In this document: positions 12,235 to 27,100 of the stretch, piece by piece | How positions within the stretch are numbered: position 1 is the first letter of the stretch | Layout of the letters: each line of letters opens with the position of its first letter | Source of the DNA: Pomphorhynchus laevis | Taxonomy: Eukaryota > Acanthocephala > Palaeacanthocephala > Echinorhynchida > Pomphorhynchidae | Direction of reading: 5' to 3' | DNA length: 64,000 nt | Assembly: GCA_012934845.2 (NCBI GenBank) | Contig: WNNJ02002755.1 | Coordinates: 234,813 to 298,812 of the forward strand | Translations under genes and position numbers: made by a program | The notes under the pieces: model-generated | What the model was told of the DNA's origin: nothing | The model's input: the letters and a program-made list of their open reading frames with translations, nothing else | Databases searched by the model: none

Positions 12235-13912
12235 TCCTTTGCTGGATGATCCGTCATGGCAAGTATCTTTTACTGATTTTGTATAATTTATATATTTATA
12301 TTGTATTAATATAGTAAGTATAATATTTAAATCTATTAATATCAGCGATCTCGTTAGGTGATTTGCAATCACCTAACAAGTTTTGTTTTAATTACTTTGC
12401 AATTATGTTTTTATTATGTTGTGTTCCTCACTTCCACATGCATAAATTCTTATCTGTATGCCAATCGACCAACAGATTATCTGACTGATAATCTTTCTCG
12501 AAAATAGAAGTCGACATCACAAATGGAATAAAAGATCCATTTTCGATGTCTATTACGCGTTCTTTCAAATATTTAGCCTTGCGATTTTAGTAATAGTCAA
12601 ATGTGTTCAAGAGCTTGCTGCTGTGGGTAAAAAATCGTAACATCCAAGAATGTTCGCTTAGTCATTGAAGTAAATAAGTCAGTGATCGATATGTCTCACG
12701 ATCTCTGGTAGTTGTGGCTGGATTAAATATATATGATGTAGAAAATGGAACAATTGTTAGTACATGTTCTATCTAAACATTTTGATTTGTTTTAATTACT
12801 TTGCAATTATGTTTTTATTATGTTGTGTTCCTCACTTCCACATGCATAAATTCTTATCTGTATGCCAATCGACCAACAGATTATCTGACTGATAATCTTT
12901 CTCGAAAATCATATATAAAATATATATTTTATATATAAAATAATATATTGTAATAATAAGCATATATTATTAATGTATTAATAAAATATTTAATATTTAA
13001 TATAAATATTTTAACTATATTAAAATATTTTAATATAATTATATTTAAATTATTACGTTGATAAAATTGGATTATTTTTTAGAATAAATTTAATTATCGC
13101 ATTTACTCCAAATATTAAAATATCAAATGAATATTGGGTTATCAATAATATTATATTAATGTTTTTGAATTGAATAAAAATAATTTCAGTGATGAATGAT
13201 TGGTTATGTCAGTCATATCATCTGTTAATTAATGTATTAAGAATAAACATCCCACGATGTTATCTAGGTTAAAGTGCACCCCTTTTAATACCTTATGAAA
13301 GGATATTCAGTTCAATGTGTGATATGTAATATATAGTTCTACAAGTGGATACAATGATATACTTAGATGTAGGTAGCATTTCTTAATTTGATATCATTCG
13401 AGTAATCCTGTTTGCTGATCCGAATAAATATAATGATATACTTAGAGATAAGTAACGGTAGACTCCAAATTAAATAGAAATAATTGCGAAAATAATAACA
13501 TTACCACGAGATCATTGATAATCTATGAACAATTTCTAGCCTATGATAGAAATTAGCAATTCTGAGGACTGCCGTTTCGCGGTTATTACTAATCAGTTGT
13601 GTATGCACCACAGTACTTAATGCAAAGGGAAACCTAAATACATCCACCTAACGAGATTGCAAATCATGTGATATTGTGATTCACAAACTTAAAATATTTT
13701 TCACAATTGTGTCTAAATGCACTATTCAATGTGCAGTAACCGCAATACATTGGCCAAAAATTTAAAATCAGTTTTCTGGCCACTCTGTATACCATTAGTA
13801 GACGCCAATTGGAGTAGAAGTGAAACTCGTAAATGTAACTCTGTTGGATGATCCGGCAGTGGCGATATCTTTTACTGGTTTTGTATAATTTATGTATTTA
13901 TATTGTATTAAT
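12235..13912. repeat. About 75 bp direct repeats 1.6 kb apart
   Basis: GTTGGATGATCCG(G/T)CA followed by ATCTTTTACTG occurs at 12235-12312 and again at 13840-13912 with modest divergence. Nothing between them resembles a complete mobile element, so a duplicated spacer or short-element copies are equally possible. Confidence 0.6.
12383..12909. repeat. Identical 123 bp direct repeats
   Basis: The block at 12383-12505 (from TTTTAATTACTTTGCAATTA to TTTCTCGAAAAT) recurs at 12787-12909 with no difference that I can see. The spacer is about 280 bp. Perfect identity in intergenic DNA points to a very recent duplication, or to the ends of a short element. No ORF lies between them. Confidence 0.85.
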
Positions 13913-13996
13913 GTATCTTACCAATAATTTCGTTAAACAAATTTTGTTCAATCGTAAGTGTCGATGCGATAAGTACAGATATGTATAAATACAGAT

Positions 13997-14644
13997 TTAA
14001 TTATAACGTTGCTGATTTGAATCGGTCTCTTTTACATCAATATCACTAATTTTACAAATAACTTTGTTACTTTTCAAAACTCTAGCATTACACTTCACGT
14101 CTGAGCAGCAATTCAGATCATTTAATTGAAGCGACATATTTTGTACTACAACAATTTCTTGACAAGAAAAAACAAATAATATACAAGATTTTTTCTGACA
14201 ACCACTGGTCGATGTGTCGGGTCGTGGATACAGTGCACTCAACTCCCGCTTCACCACAAGTTGAGTCTTCGGGCGAAGCTTTCGGTTTCCCGCGCAATCT
14301 TTGTTCATATCTTAACCTATGAACATGAGCTTTGGGTTGTGATCGAAAGGATAATATCTCGGATACAGGCGACCGAAATGAGATTCCTTCTCGGTGTGGC
14401 AGGTCTTAGCCTTTGAGATAAAATTAGGAATTCGGTGATCCGGGATGGACTCGGAGTAAAGTCGCTGCTTCTCCACATCGAAGAAAGTCAGCTGAGTGGC
14501 TAGTACACGTTTTGAGGATATCCAGAGATCGCCTTTCTCGGAGGGTTTTCCAGACCTGACTTTCTGGAAAGAGACTTCGAGGTAGGCCTCGATACCGGTG
14601 GAAAGATTTTGCACTATAAATTTAAAAATAAAACCTGCTGACAA
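13997..14644 (-). pseudogene. Unrecognised broken ORF, about 215 codons
   Basis: A minus-strand frame runs from 14644 to 13997, interrupted by one TAA at 14312-14314 with coding-like sequence continuing in the same frame. The first half has a globular, beta-rich look (IEAYLEVSFQKV, GDLWISSKRVLATQLTFF). The second half has a cysteine-rich segment (LNDLNCCSDVKCNARVLKSN). Its base composition is richer in G and C than its surroundings. No family is recognised with confidence. A retrocopy or a decayed exon of a host gene are the main options. Confidence 0.4.
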
Positions 14645-14649
14645 ACAAA

Positions 14650-17600
14650 GTCCAAAGGGTCAATAATCGTGTAAAGCGGAAGAAGCGTTATGCATACTGT
14701 AATGTTAAAGTGACGAAATATATTTATTGTTCAATAAATATTGCTTAACATACGTTTATTGAGCGAATATAATATGAACCTTATCTGTTTAGCGCAAACA
14801 CCCTGTCTAATAATACTTTATGGGACGTATTTAATCTGAAAATTCTACGGTGGAAAAATCAGTTTACGTACAAAACATTAGGTTTTTGAATAAAATTAAG
14901 CTATTTTTCCAATATTAACAATGGGCTTTTTAAATTTTCTGATTTAGACAAGATTAAATACATCAAATTATCCGTAAAGTGGTGGTTAGATAATGCTATA
15001 TTTAATGATATAAATTTACTATTTTATAAATATTAATATTATCGTAAATTTAGGTAAAAATTAAATGTAATTTAAATTGTTACTTTTTCTCTGATTTAGA
15101 CAAGATTATCATTGTATTTACCTTACAAAATATTAAATGTAAAACTTAAAAAAGTTTTTATTTAAATTGTTCAATCAAAAAGTAATTTAATTGTAGATTT
15201 ATACCAAATTTTGATATCAAAATTTGATATCAAAATTCGTTGCATTTTTAAATTCCGTCGTTATCTGGCCTTACAAATGTATTTATAATTTGCTATCTAA
15301 TTTACATTAGATATGAACATTCTTAAGGAAGAAATTTTACTCTAATAAAAACATTTTGATTTTATAAGATAAAAATCATTTCTATTACACTTCCATTCAA
15401 TTTTATGGTCAGAAACTGACTTTTATTATTGATCTTTTTGCTTTCAAAACAAACCCTTAAACTCCCCATGTAACTCAATTCCAATTTTGCTCCAACACTA
15501 ATTGTTTGCGCTCGGATATAAGAAACCATTCCATCACATAAATACATCAGATAAATAAAAGTAAAAAATGAAATAAAGAAATGTAAGAATAAAGAAACAA
15601 TTGTCTAATTGTTTCACAAAGGCCGATATTTGTTCGAAACTTATTGGTCTCTAATGGCGGATTTCAAAAAAGTTTTACTAACTTTTTAATTTTGAAAATT
15701 AAAGTCAATTGTTTCTCACGTTATTTCTTTTATTTGTCTTACATATTTCTATTATTCAATGGTATATTTAATGTAAGTCCAGATCATTGCCATTCGAAAA
15801 GGAATTGGGACTCCTTTTGGCGGATTAAATTGATCTAATAATCTAATCAAAAAATCAAAATCATAAAAATGCAAAATTTTTAATTTATTATGGAAGAAAT
15901 AAGAAAACCAATTCTTTATTAATGCGAGAAAATCTTTTACTTTTCTCGCGTTTTATTGGCATGTGAATTATTCGTTGAATTATACGTCGAATTATAAGTC
16001 GAAGTTTACGTAATTAGACGATCCAATTTTATTGTGAAAAAATTTAGCAATTGATGGGTATTCATTAGAGAGAGAATATGGTCTTAGTAATCACGGTTAG
16101 AATTTTACAAAAAAAATTTGCTTACCTAATGCTAGATTTACGAATTGACTACATGTGAGTTTTGCGAGCAAGAACATAGTACGAAACGTCATAGAATTTC
16201 GAAATTATTTTGTTAAATATTCGCATTCGACGTACTTCAAAGTCCTCGACGTATAGGTGGCTATGAATTTACAGATGAAATCAATAGGTATATAGCCGCA
16301 AAAATGCAACGAAGACCAATGTGGAATTTATAGGGAAACTGAGGAAATATATATCTAGCTACTGTAATCAGTCGCTTGGCTGAAATCGAGCGAAAAAGTT
16401 AAAAATTAAATAAAACCATTAAAAATTAATAATAATTAATAAATAATTAATTAATTATTAATAAATTAAATATTATTAATCAGTTGTATTTATCAGTTAG
16501 TATTATTACTTACCACTTGCTGTTTTGCGATAAGTGTGATCAGTTTTGCATTATAAATTACCTTAATTGTTTTCTAGAACTTTTACAGAAAGAAATGCCC
16601 GTTTAACGGCTGTGTTAGTGTGATCAGTCTTGCAGATGTACCAAATCGGCATATGCTCATTTATAAATTACCTTCATTGTTTTCTAGAACTTTTACAGAA
16701 AGATATGCCCGTAAAGTCCTTGGCCTCTAACTCTACGCTAGATTATTGCATCACCTTTTACAATGACAAGCCCAATTCTTCCTTAAATAGATTCAATTCG
16801 TTATTTTTCAAATATTAGTTAATTAATATTTGAAAAATATAACCATTAATTATAAAACTATTAAATATAGTTATATAAAAAAGTTATATTAGTTACTTAA
16901 ATATATAAGCGTTTTAATATTAGCGTTTTGTACTCTTTGCAGTTAACAAAACACACTTATATTTATTAGTAAAAATTCCCACCCATATTTGTTGAAGAAT
17001 TGCAAGGTAAGAAAATTCCCTACCTCGCAATTCTTCAAAAGTTATATTTATTTTGACTAAGTTTGACGATTTCTATTAATAAGTTCTCACTGGCCGCGAC
17101 TGATATTGATTACGAACATTATTCGTCTGAAGACTTATACTATTTTAATTTATTGATTAACATTGGCAATTGAAAAATACCATAATCCTTGATAGATAAA
17201 TGTAAAATTGTTACAATATATAGTTTACCACATGATAATCTTTTATAATTTTTAATTAAGAACTTTGATTTTCGTCCTTTGTCTCACACTAAGAAATATA
17301 TTTTTGGCGTTGAAAGAAATCTTTTCGATTTTTTGCAATGCAAATGCTACTTGGTTATTTTGAACATATAACAAAATCGAGTGAAGCCTTTACTATCAAA
17401 TAGCTCAGAATTCAGCATTTTATCTTCTCTTATACCCAGTACGTAACAGAGTCGCCGTTATATTGTTGCTTGTAGTCGTTTTAAACTATTAATGCATACC
17501 GATCTAAAAGCTTTTAATAACTAACTGAGTATTGCGTCAACAAAAAGATGCGCTATTACTCTTTCTCTTGTATATTAGTAATTAACATAAATTCAAAGAA

Positions 17601-17830
17601 GTGAAACGAAAATTACACTTTGTTCAATGCTTTTTATCTTTCCTTTCGCTAAAAGAATATTACGCATTTTATTCAAAAAGTTGAAGAATAATTCTCTACC
17701 AAAATCCGTACTTAGTGAGACACCAACAGCGATAAAATAGTAACAATTTTGTCCACTGTCATAGATAAAAATTATCATTTTCAAATTGTGAAGCTGCTCT
17801 GTCGTTCACGATCTGTAAAAGCGATTTTTA
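14650..17830. other. Intergenic region upstream of the sorting nexin
   Basis: No gene is supported here; short ORFs lack coding character. There is a diverged duplication of about 60 bp (16543-16605 and 16660-16715, sharing TTTTCTAGAACTTTTACAGAAAG). A near-perfect hairpin with 18 bp arms and one mismatch (16992-17038) starts TTGAAGAATTGC. The promoter of the sorting nexin must lie here or further upstream, but no motif can be named safely. Confidence 0.5.
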
Positions 17831-18198
17831 ATGAAGGTATTCTCGTTCGCAAAATGCACTTTTATAATGTGACTTTTTTGCTGAAAGGCCAATGCAATTT
17901 ACAGCTTTACAGCCCAATCCGAAGTTGAACTGTCATTCGATGAAAATGAGCAACTAGATATCGTTGACAGGGTACTGGTTCTATAATATTATGGACAAAC
18001 TTTACCCTAAATTATTAAGATAGAGTGTTGGAAATGGTTGGTGGACAGCACGTAATGCCCAGGGAAAATGTGGACTTATTCCAGAAGCATACGTAGATGT
18101 ATGTTAATAAATTAGTTCATTTATTTTATTGTTTTGATTTTTAGTTAATTGAAGATTCAAATGATGGAAATCAAGCAATATCATTAGAAGAAGCACAG
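17831..18198 (+). CDS. Sorting nexin exons 1-4: SH3 domain
   Basis: Exon 1 codes only Met-Lys. Exon 2 gives ANAIYSFTAQSEVELSFDE, matching the ALYDF and acidic RT-loop region of SH3 folds. Exon 3 gives VGNGWWTARNAQGKCGLIP with the conserved tryptophan pair. Exon 4 completes EAYVDLIE, the PxxY-like end of the domain, and continues into EEAQ. The three introns are 51, 52 and 46 nt. Very short 5' introns like these are typical of schistosomes and other trematodes. Confidence 0.88.
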
Positions 18199-21100
18199 GT
18201 AAATCTTATAATTTCAATGCAATTTAAGTATACTTAAAGTTTAATTTCAGAAAAACACTATCAAATAAAATAATTGTAATTTAAATTTTTATTAAAAATT
18301 AAAAATTAATTTTAATTAATTAAAAGTTAATTTTTAATTTTTTATAGTAGTCATCAAAAAGTTTTATTTTAAATAAATTGACAACATCTAAAAGATTAAA
18401 TTTATAATTCAGTTTTTATTATTGAGTTAATTTTTAATTTTTTATATATGTCATCAAAAAGTTATATTTTAAAAATTTTATTTAATATAAAAAAATAAAA
18501 TAAATTAAAATTTTATTTAATTTTATTTAAGTTTTATTTAATTTTTATACAGAATTTGATTTAATTTGCGAATCTGATTAAGAAATCACAAACACTCAGT
18601 ATTTGTTGATGAAACTGTCGTTTTAATAGACGTGACGAATGCATTAAAAGTTTCACACTTTTGCGCTTCCATCACTATTTCATCAATACCATCCTGATGT
18701 CTGTAATTTCGATTATCATTAAATCCGCTTAGTTCTTTGACTCTATCCTTTACCATTTCAATGCGTACTTTTCGAAAATATGTTCTTTCAATGTTGTCTG
18801 ATGATGGTCCTTCATCTTTCACAAGAAAATGACCCTACGACGGATTTACAAGATGAATTCTAATTATGATGCGATTAAAATTCATTATCATGCAGTAAAA
18901 TCGTCATGTTTTGAAAATCTCATGTTTTGTCTTAACACTTATTTGTTTTCTGTCGTCACTTAAATATCGCTACTTCCTATCGATGTTTCGAAGTTCCGAT
19001 GTATGAATTATGATTATCAGAATTCGAAATCAGTTCAGCTAACTGAGTATACATATTTTATTTTATTTTTTATAAATTTATTTATATTATAAATAAATTT
19101 ATATACAATTTTTATTTTTAGAAATATATCTATCCTGATATGTTTTTTAAATTTGTAAATATCCAGGAACTATCAAGTATAATTAAACGACAACAAAAAT
19201 TATTTTGATATTTCGCTAGTAACTACTATCATCTCCAGAAAATTAACAAAAAATAAAAAATTTTCACATAAATAAAGTTTCTTGATAAATAAGTGAGATT
19301 GTTGATAAATAAAGTTTCATAAATAAAGTTTCTTTATAAATAAAAAATAAGAATAAATAAAGTTTAAATAATAAATTAGATAAATAATTAAATGAAATTA
19401 GATAAACATTAAAGGCAACATCCGATAAATGCGCGAAAAATTATAAATCAAATCAGCTAAATGAGTCTACGTATTTTAAAAATCAAAAATAATGATAAAT
19501 AAAATTTAAATAATTAATAATTAATAATTAATAAATGTTATATAAGATTTTATATAATTCAGATGACAATAAAATGGTGTGTTGTTTAGTTATTAAAAAG
19601 TGCAAACGATCGTTGTAACGGATTTTCAGTTATAAATTAAAAATATTAAACCGGTAAAATTAATTTTATTTTGATCATAATGTCACCAGAAAAGGATATT
19701 AAACTACTGTTATCAGTTGTTACTACGGAATTAAATTTATAGAGCAAAGTGTGTATTTTAAATAAATTTAAAATAGAACTTGAGTTACGATATGCTCTCG
19801 CTGTTTCTGTATAAAACAAACAAAAACACATGTTTTTAGCATAACATGACACTAAATCCTTAATTAAAGCTCTTATTTACATGAAAGCTTTTAAATAATC
19901 ATTTAGTGGCAACAACCAAATTATCAAAAGTTAAATTATTGTAAATTAAATTACTGTAATAAATGCTTAAAGAATTATAAATCAAATCAGCTAAATGAGT
20001 CTACGTATTTTAAAAATCAAAAATAATGATAAATAAAATTTAAATAATTAAATAATTAATAATTAATAAATGTTATATAAGATTTTATATAATTCAGATT
20101 TTTTGATAGATAATTGTGTTTATTTATCAAAATTTATTAATTAACCTTAAATCTCTACAGATCAAACCTAAATAATTTAATTTTGAGGATAATTTTTAAT
20201 AATATAAATATTTTGAATATAATTATATATAATTACATGCAATATTATTAAAATAAAATAATCATTTGTTTATTAAATACAATTATATATAACATAATTA
20301 TCCGTGATGTTTAGTTGATTTATATTTTAAAAAAATGTAATTAAACTTTAAATTCATGTTTTTAAAAAGCCGAATTTTTATTTTGATTCGCTAGTTGATA
20401 ATTTAAGCATAATATTTTTTAATTAAATTTAAATCTCGAAAATATCTTTTTGTATACAAATTCTTTCATAAATTTCAGTCACAAATTATCTGATTCTTTT
20501 ACAATTGAGATACAATTGAATCCAATAAATAAATTAAATCCAATATTAAATATTGCAGTTTGTAGTATTTGCACTGTGTTAAAAGAATTTAAATTGAACT
20601 TAGTAGCTTACATACTACTAAATATCATTTTTAGACTTTTAGCATTTACAAAAGACATTTAATAACCAGATGAGATATATCAGAAATTGACATGAAGATG
20701 AAAAAGAGAAAAAACCACAAATAAAGTTTACAGTTACAATCAAATTGGTTGCTACACTTGTTCATGTAACGTTTTCTTTTGTAGTGACCGCAGCGAACAA
20801 GAAATGAAGACAATGAAACAAAAACACTAAAAATGTATAACAAAAGTACAAAAAATATGTATTCATGAAAAAATGCAAAAAAAAACAAAAAAATTAAAAA
20901 CAAAAAATGAAGAAATAAAATAACAAAATATGAGAAAGCCAAAACATTTTTAACATTTTAAAAATTTAAAAATTTGTTTTGTAAAAATTTGAAGCAAAAC
21001 AAAATGAAAACGTAAAAAAACATTAAATGTAAAATATGTTTTATAACTGAAGGCTTTCGTTTATAAAATTATTAAATGTTAAGTAAAATATGTTTTATAA

Positions 21101-24100
21101 TTTAAAATTTATAATTTACAATTTTTATATTAATTTTAATATTACCAACCATTAAGTTATCCTTTAGATTGTTAATATAAAAAGCTTTTAAAATCTGGAA
21201 TTTAAAAATACTGGATTGTGTTGATAAATTGATAGTTCCATCGAAATCAATAATGTGATCATTATTAATACTATGGTCAACAAAGGCACTGCTTGTTCCG
21301 CGTTTAAGTGCGTATTTATGCTTACTCTTTTATTCATACCTTGCCACTTTTGATATCGTAGTTTTTTCAAGGGATTTTATAAACAACGAATGGATTGTTG
21401 TTGGTGGATTTAATTTTTAAAATTTATACAATTTAGGCATTCTTTTATTGTACAAAACAATATCATGGGATGTTGAAATTTTGTTTTCATTAACGTTTTT
21501 TTTATTTTTTTTATTCCATATATCATTGATATGTTGTTGAATCCCAACATACTTCCGTATGTTGGGATTCAACATACGAAAGGAACAAAAATATGAATTT
21601 TATAAGTTCTGGTCTTATATAAAGCTTTTTAACCGCCCACCTTGGAAATTGGTTTTCTCTTTAAGTGTCAATTATTAAGCCCTCACGTTTTATCATCTCG
21701 ATAAAATCGAAGCAAATCAAATTGTTTCGCAAAAACAATGAGCAAGCAGCAGCTACTATCAAAGTGTGAGGGGTATTTGAAGAACAGCAAACAATATTAT
21801 AATTATAATTTTTATAATTCAATACGTTGAATAGAAATATTACTACATTATGCAGAGCCATGATTTTACTTACCAAAAAGAAAATTATTGAACCTGATCA
21901 CTGACATTTTGAATAATACCTGTAAAGTTAGAGCGCGAAAAGCAAATTTTGTTGCTATGCATTCATACAAAACTTCATTATGATACCATTCAATCAAATT
22001 TTGTTCAATTGTGCATTCAATTGTCGCGATTGTAAAGTTAAGACCAGTATAAATAGTTCAGTTATTATTAGATTACATGACAATCAAATGTTAGCAATTA
22101 ATATAAACTATTAATTTACAAAATTAATAGAATTAGTTAATAAAAATAAATAATTATATTATAAATAATTTTTATTATTCTTTATAATTATCCTATATTG
22201 AAGATTATTAAATATTTGCTATTTACATAATTACAACATAATCGATTTACCCTTAAATTACAAAAGAAGCAACAAATTGTTTGTGCATTCGTTAAGGTAT
22301 ATTAAGTGTTCGTTAAAGTGTACCGTTAAGGTTGATATCATAAACTTAAAGAGCATTTATATGCCACAATGAAGAGCACATATGACATTTAAAACTGAAA
22401 AACACCCATAGTTTGGCCAAGATTTCTAAACTAACCTCTACTGCTAGAGAAAATTGCTAAGTTTTATCATGATCAAGTATAGAGAACAAAACAAAATTGT
22501 GAATTTTACAAATTATTTTATCAAATAAATTAAAACTTTAAAGCAAAATATATTATATATTAATGTCAATTCATGTATAATAAAAGCTTTTACATGATTA
22601 CGATATAAATCACCGCAATTTAGTATTGTTTGGAAGCCTGCTAACATATTAAAAAGTTAAAGAATTATTTTACTCCTCCTTCATTTGCCATTGTATGTCT
22701 CTATCAAAACTATTTAAATTAGATAACAACCTTTTAACGTATATGTTATTAGAAACAGCAACAAATGTATCGTCAGCATAACATACCCACATTTTAATTT
22801 CAGAAAAGATATTTTTCAGATGATTATCTTCCCATGATCTCATATAAAGTTCGCTCAAAATAGGTGCTAGAGGATTATCCATTACCAATTCATCCGTTTG
22901 TTCATATAATTCTCCATCAAATTCAAATGTCATGCAAATAGCACACATTTTTAATATATATATAAATATCATTGATGGTTCGATATATTAACATCAATAA
23001 AACAATAACAATTGAACAATAAACATTGCATCAATGTAATATCAATTTTATGTTATAAAATAATAATACGTTTATGTAATAATATCAAAGTAATATCAAA
23101 GTTTTTCTTTTTCATTTTTAAGTTAATTTCTGAAGATGCTAGTAGTTTCTAGCGAAATATCAAAATAATTTTTGTTGCCAATCCTGATTGTTCCTGGATA
23201 TTTAAAAAATTTATTAATTATTATTGGTATTTTTTAAATAAAAAAGAACTATTTATAAACATTTAATTTCACATTTTCAATTTGAAATGACAGTTATCAC
23301 TTTAGCAAGCTTGCATTGTTTTGTCTGCTTAAGTCTATTTAATGTACTCCCGGTATCATTAGAGAAGGTATTTCTTTAAATATATTCCCTTATATAACTC
23401 ATTGTAATATATAATTTGAAAAATATAACTTTTTAAAATAAATTAAACTAGGAAAATCAGCTTAAAAATTAACATTCAATTTAATTGCACTTTATTCGTA
23501 TAGCTCTTCTATTTTATTTTGTTTTGAAACTTAACGTAATGTCTTCATTACTTAACGTAATGAAGATTCTTGACTTTTAAAATGATAGTTATTTTCAAAC
23601 CTTAACCTGTATATTTTGAAACTTTCTTATAATAATTCCATAAATATTATATTCTACAAAGTAAATATATTTCTATTATATTGTATGATCGTTTTTAAAT
23701 ATTGTAAAGTTTCATTTATTTTTGATTTTCTAACTTGTAGAGTTATGTTGACTCTGATCTACCAATAAATGATCCTTATACACGAAGTTGGGCATCTGGA
23801 ACTTATGTTGATACGGAACCAAAAGTCACTGTAGCGACATCAAACAATAAACACAAATCAGATCAGGTTTGATTAAAAATAGAAATTGTTTAAAATCTAT
23901 ACATTTGAAACTCGGTTTAGGAAATCAAAGCTCCCGACAGTGATTTTGACGATGATCTGGAGGATACTTATTCAACATTGTCTGTAAGTTTCATTTATTA
24001 CTGGTTGCTGTCGCATTCACCTAAAGAAATTTAGCTTGTTGATGATGCATTTAGAGATAACGCTGCTTCAAACGCTTCTTCTGCTTTTATAAGTTCTAGT

Positions 24101-27100
24101 AATTCAACCGGTTATTTCAGTCACCAACAATATCCACCAAACAGGGGGATGTTTTCAACGAATATTGGCGGTGGCCGATCGTTTTTTCATTCGACGGTTG
24201 GTTTTCTAGTTTGCTTTATTTCGAAAATTATTTCTACTAAATAAATAATTAGTGATATATTACTAGTTGAAGAACATTCGATAGCCTGATATTTAAACCT
24301 GATAATATCCCTTAAATATCTAGCCTTAATAGCGTACTTCTCACGAACAAATGATTTTTTTTATCAAATATTACATTTTGAATTTTGGAGCAGCCACAAT
24401 GAATCATAAATAATTTTTGTTATTTCGCTAGCTATTAGAAAATCAAGCACAATTCAAGTTCCCTATTCAACTGTGCACTTTACCATTGAATAAAAAGTCC
24501 TTTTATTGCTTTATAAAAAGAGTTTTATCAAAAGAAAAAATTGTTTAGAAATAAAAATACTAAAATCGTAATAATATAGCAGTAAAATAAATAATAAATT
24601 CGACATAATAAAGTCGTCTATTATGTCAAGTCCTTTATTATCATAAAGGGTTGTTTCGCGCCATTAAACTCCAAATCATCCTCCCTAAATTCTCCATCTA
24701 AATACTCACTTAACATTGATCTCATCGACATTCGTTCCTTACTTCACAAACTTGAACTTGTTCTCGAAGTCTTCCAAAATAACTCACTTTCACTTCTCTG
24801 CCTAACCGAATCTTGGCATTCCACAAACGACATATCCATTCGAAGACTCGTATCGTTTAACCTAAACGTTGCTGAACGTGCTCGACATGGTGATCCAAGA
24901 AGCATCAACCATGGTGGTCTACTTTCCTTTTCTTTGCCCGCTATATCGTTACATGTTCTAAACTTTCCAGTTGCCCCTACGTCATTCGAGCTGATGTGCT
25001 TTAACGCTATACACTTCAGTAGACGAATTTGTTTCGCCCTTATCTATCGACCAGGCTCATCTGCGCCATGTCTTACATTCTTTGACGAACTCTTTGATAT
25101 GCTCTCTAACCTAAGCATTACATCATCTTCCGTCATTATTCTTGGTGAGCTCAACATTCGACTTGACAGACCATCATGCGCTCACTCGTCACGCCTACTC
25201 AAGACATTATCAGACTTTGGCTTCACATATATCCCAACTGAATCCACTCATATCCAATGTGGTACCATTGATTGCATCTTTGTTCGATCATCGTCTACTT
25301 GCAGCACCGTTTCTGTGAAAGATGTGGGCCTATCCGACCATTACCTTCTCACCATTAACATTAAAACCAATGATCCTCCACATCCTACTCATCCCCATAT
25401 ATATCGTCCATGGAAGCAACTTGATCAAAATAACTTGCGTATGAACCTTCTCTCGTACCCACTCCAAATTTTTGCCGCCTTTACTAACACTTCACTTGAC
25501 GACTTAACCAACATGTACAGCACTGAACTTATTAGCATACTCGATATAATTTTGCCGTTCAAACAATGTACACCTCGCCGTCAGTCAGGAGCGCCCTGCT
25601 TCGATAGCGATTGCCGAAGAGCAAAGCGCTCCTTACGACACTTCACTGAATGCATTCAAGATTCCGTCGTCGTAATGTCACCGAGCTATTAAACTCATCT
25701 TACTCAGAATACCTCGAATTTCGACGCAAATACCGATATCTTTTGAACTCAAAATGCTCCTCAAACTGGCAATTCAACCTCGATCCTTTTCCAACATACA
25801 TTCTAAAGTTACTAAGTGACACCATCAGCCTTTATCTCACAGGTGTCTTCAATATGTCTATCCATTTATCACACTACCCTTCGTCGTTCAAACATGCCAT
25901 AGTTCGCCCGTTATTAAAGAAGCATCATCTTAATCCCAGTTCCGCCTCCTCCTATAGACCAATATCAAACCTTCCGACCATCTCAAAACTTTTCGAGCGT
26001 CTTATCCTCAGACAGGTAAGCAACTACACATCATCAAATTCTATGTTTCCACCTTTTCAATCAGCATATCGACCACAACATTCTACTATGACCGCATGCA
26101 CAAAACTCTCCAATGATCTACTTCTTGCTCTTGACAAACATCTAATAAGCCTTGTAATTTCACTTGATTTATCCTCCGCCTTTGATGTAGTTGATCACAC
26201 TATACTTCTCTCATGTCTCAGACAACGTTACTGCTTCTCGTCTCATGTCATTTCTTGGTTCAAATCCCACCTCTCAAATCGCTCTTATCACGTAGTCTCC
26301 AACCCTTCTGCGCCGGTTCCTCTCAGCTGCGGTGTACCACAAGGATCCGTTCTAGGGCCGCTTCTTTTCACCGTTCTTTTTGGTGATTTATCTTCCATCG
26401 TGGTCTCTTTCGGCTTTGAAGTTATTCAGTATGCTGACGATATAGTAATCTATGCATCATGCACACTCACATCTGCATCCAACCTCGCTGCCGATGCATC
26501 GTCTTGCCTCTCTGCTATTCACACATATCTTTGTTCAATCCGTATGTTTATAAACAACGTGAAATCTAACATGATGTGGATAACACCGCGCCACTCTTAC
26601 ACCCTCGATTTTCCAGTATGCATACACAATTTCCGTCTACCAGAAGTGACTATCATGACAATCCTCGGCGTCCCTTTTGACAATAATCTCACGTTTCTGC
26701 CTTTCATTCGTAGCAAGATCAGTTCATGCTCCCTCATCCTCCGTGACATCCGAAGTGTCCGTAGAAACCTCGACGTCAAATCGACAGCTATGTTAATCTC
26801 CAGCCTTTTCATGCCTCGTCTAGAATATTGCTTAGGTCTTCTCGTAAACTGTCCAGCATATCAATTTCACTATTTACAAAGGATTCTGCACACGGCTGCT
26901 AGAGTCATCTTCCGCCTTCGCAAGTACGACCACATCTCCAACACCCTCCGCATCCTTAACTGGCTCGACATTCCGAGCCGCATAACCTCTCAAATTCTCA
27001 CACTTGCATGGCAAATCAAATTCCGGCACAACCCTCCTTATCTATATCTTCCTGATAGCGCATCCAATATGACGACTGGTCTCTCCCTAAGAAGTCATCG

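Larger units (their letters stand above)
9946..13990. other. Intergenic AT-rich region between the two host genes
   Basis: No intact gene is seen. The stretch holds a 54 bp perfect palindrome, one copy of the hairpin module repeat (10.8 kb), two small fold-backs (11864-11888 with 10 bp arms; 12353-12377 with 11 bp arms), and the 123 bp and about 75 bp direct repeats described separately. Confidence 0.6.
18199..23740. other. Sorting nexin intron 4, 5.5 kb
   Basis: A very AT-rich intron. It holds a minus-strand unknown ORF (18.6 kb), copies of a dispersed repeat (19.4 and 20.0 kb), a 16 bp-arm hairpin (21.54 kb) and a PLE reverse-transcriptase fragment (22.7-23.0 kb). At 18.30-18.48 kb there are two similar stretches around GTCATCAAAAAGTTTTATTTTA. 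No additional exon is needed by phase. Confidence 0.6.

Noticed and set aside
18586-18822. Calling the antisense ORF a member of a known family
   Set aside because: No diagnostic motif could be seen; it is left as unrecognised.
20646-20942. Phe/Leu-rich minus-strand ORF resembling a membrane protein
   Set aside because: It arises from A-rich plus-strand sequence in an intron. Hydrophobic content follows from composition and there is no splice or start support.
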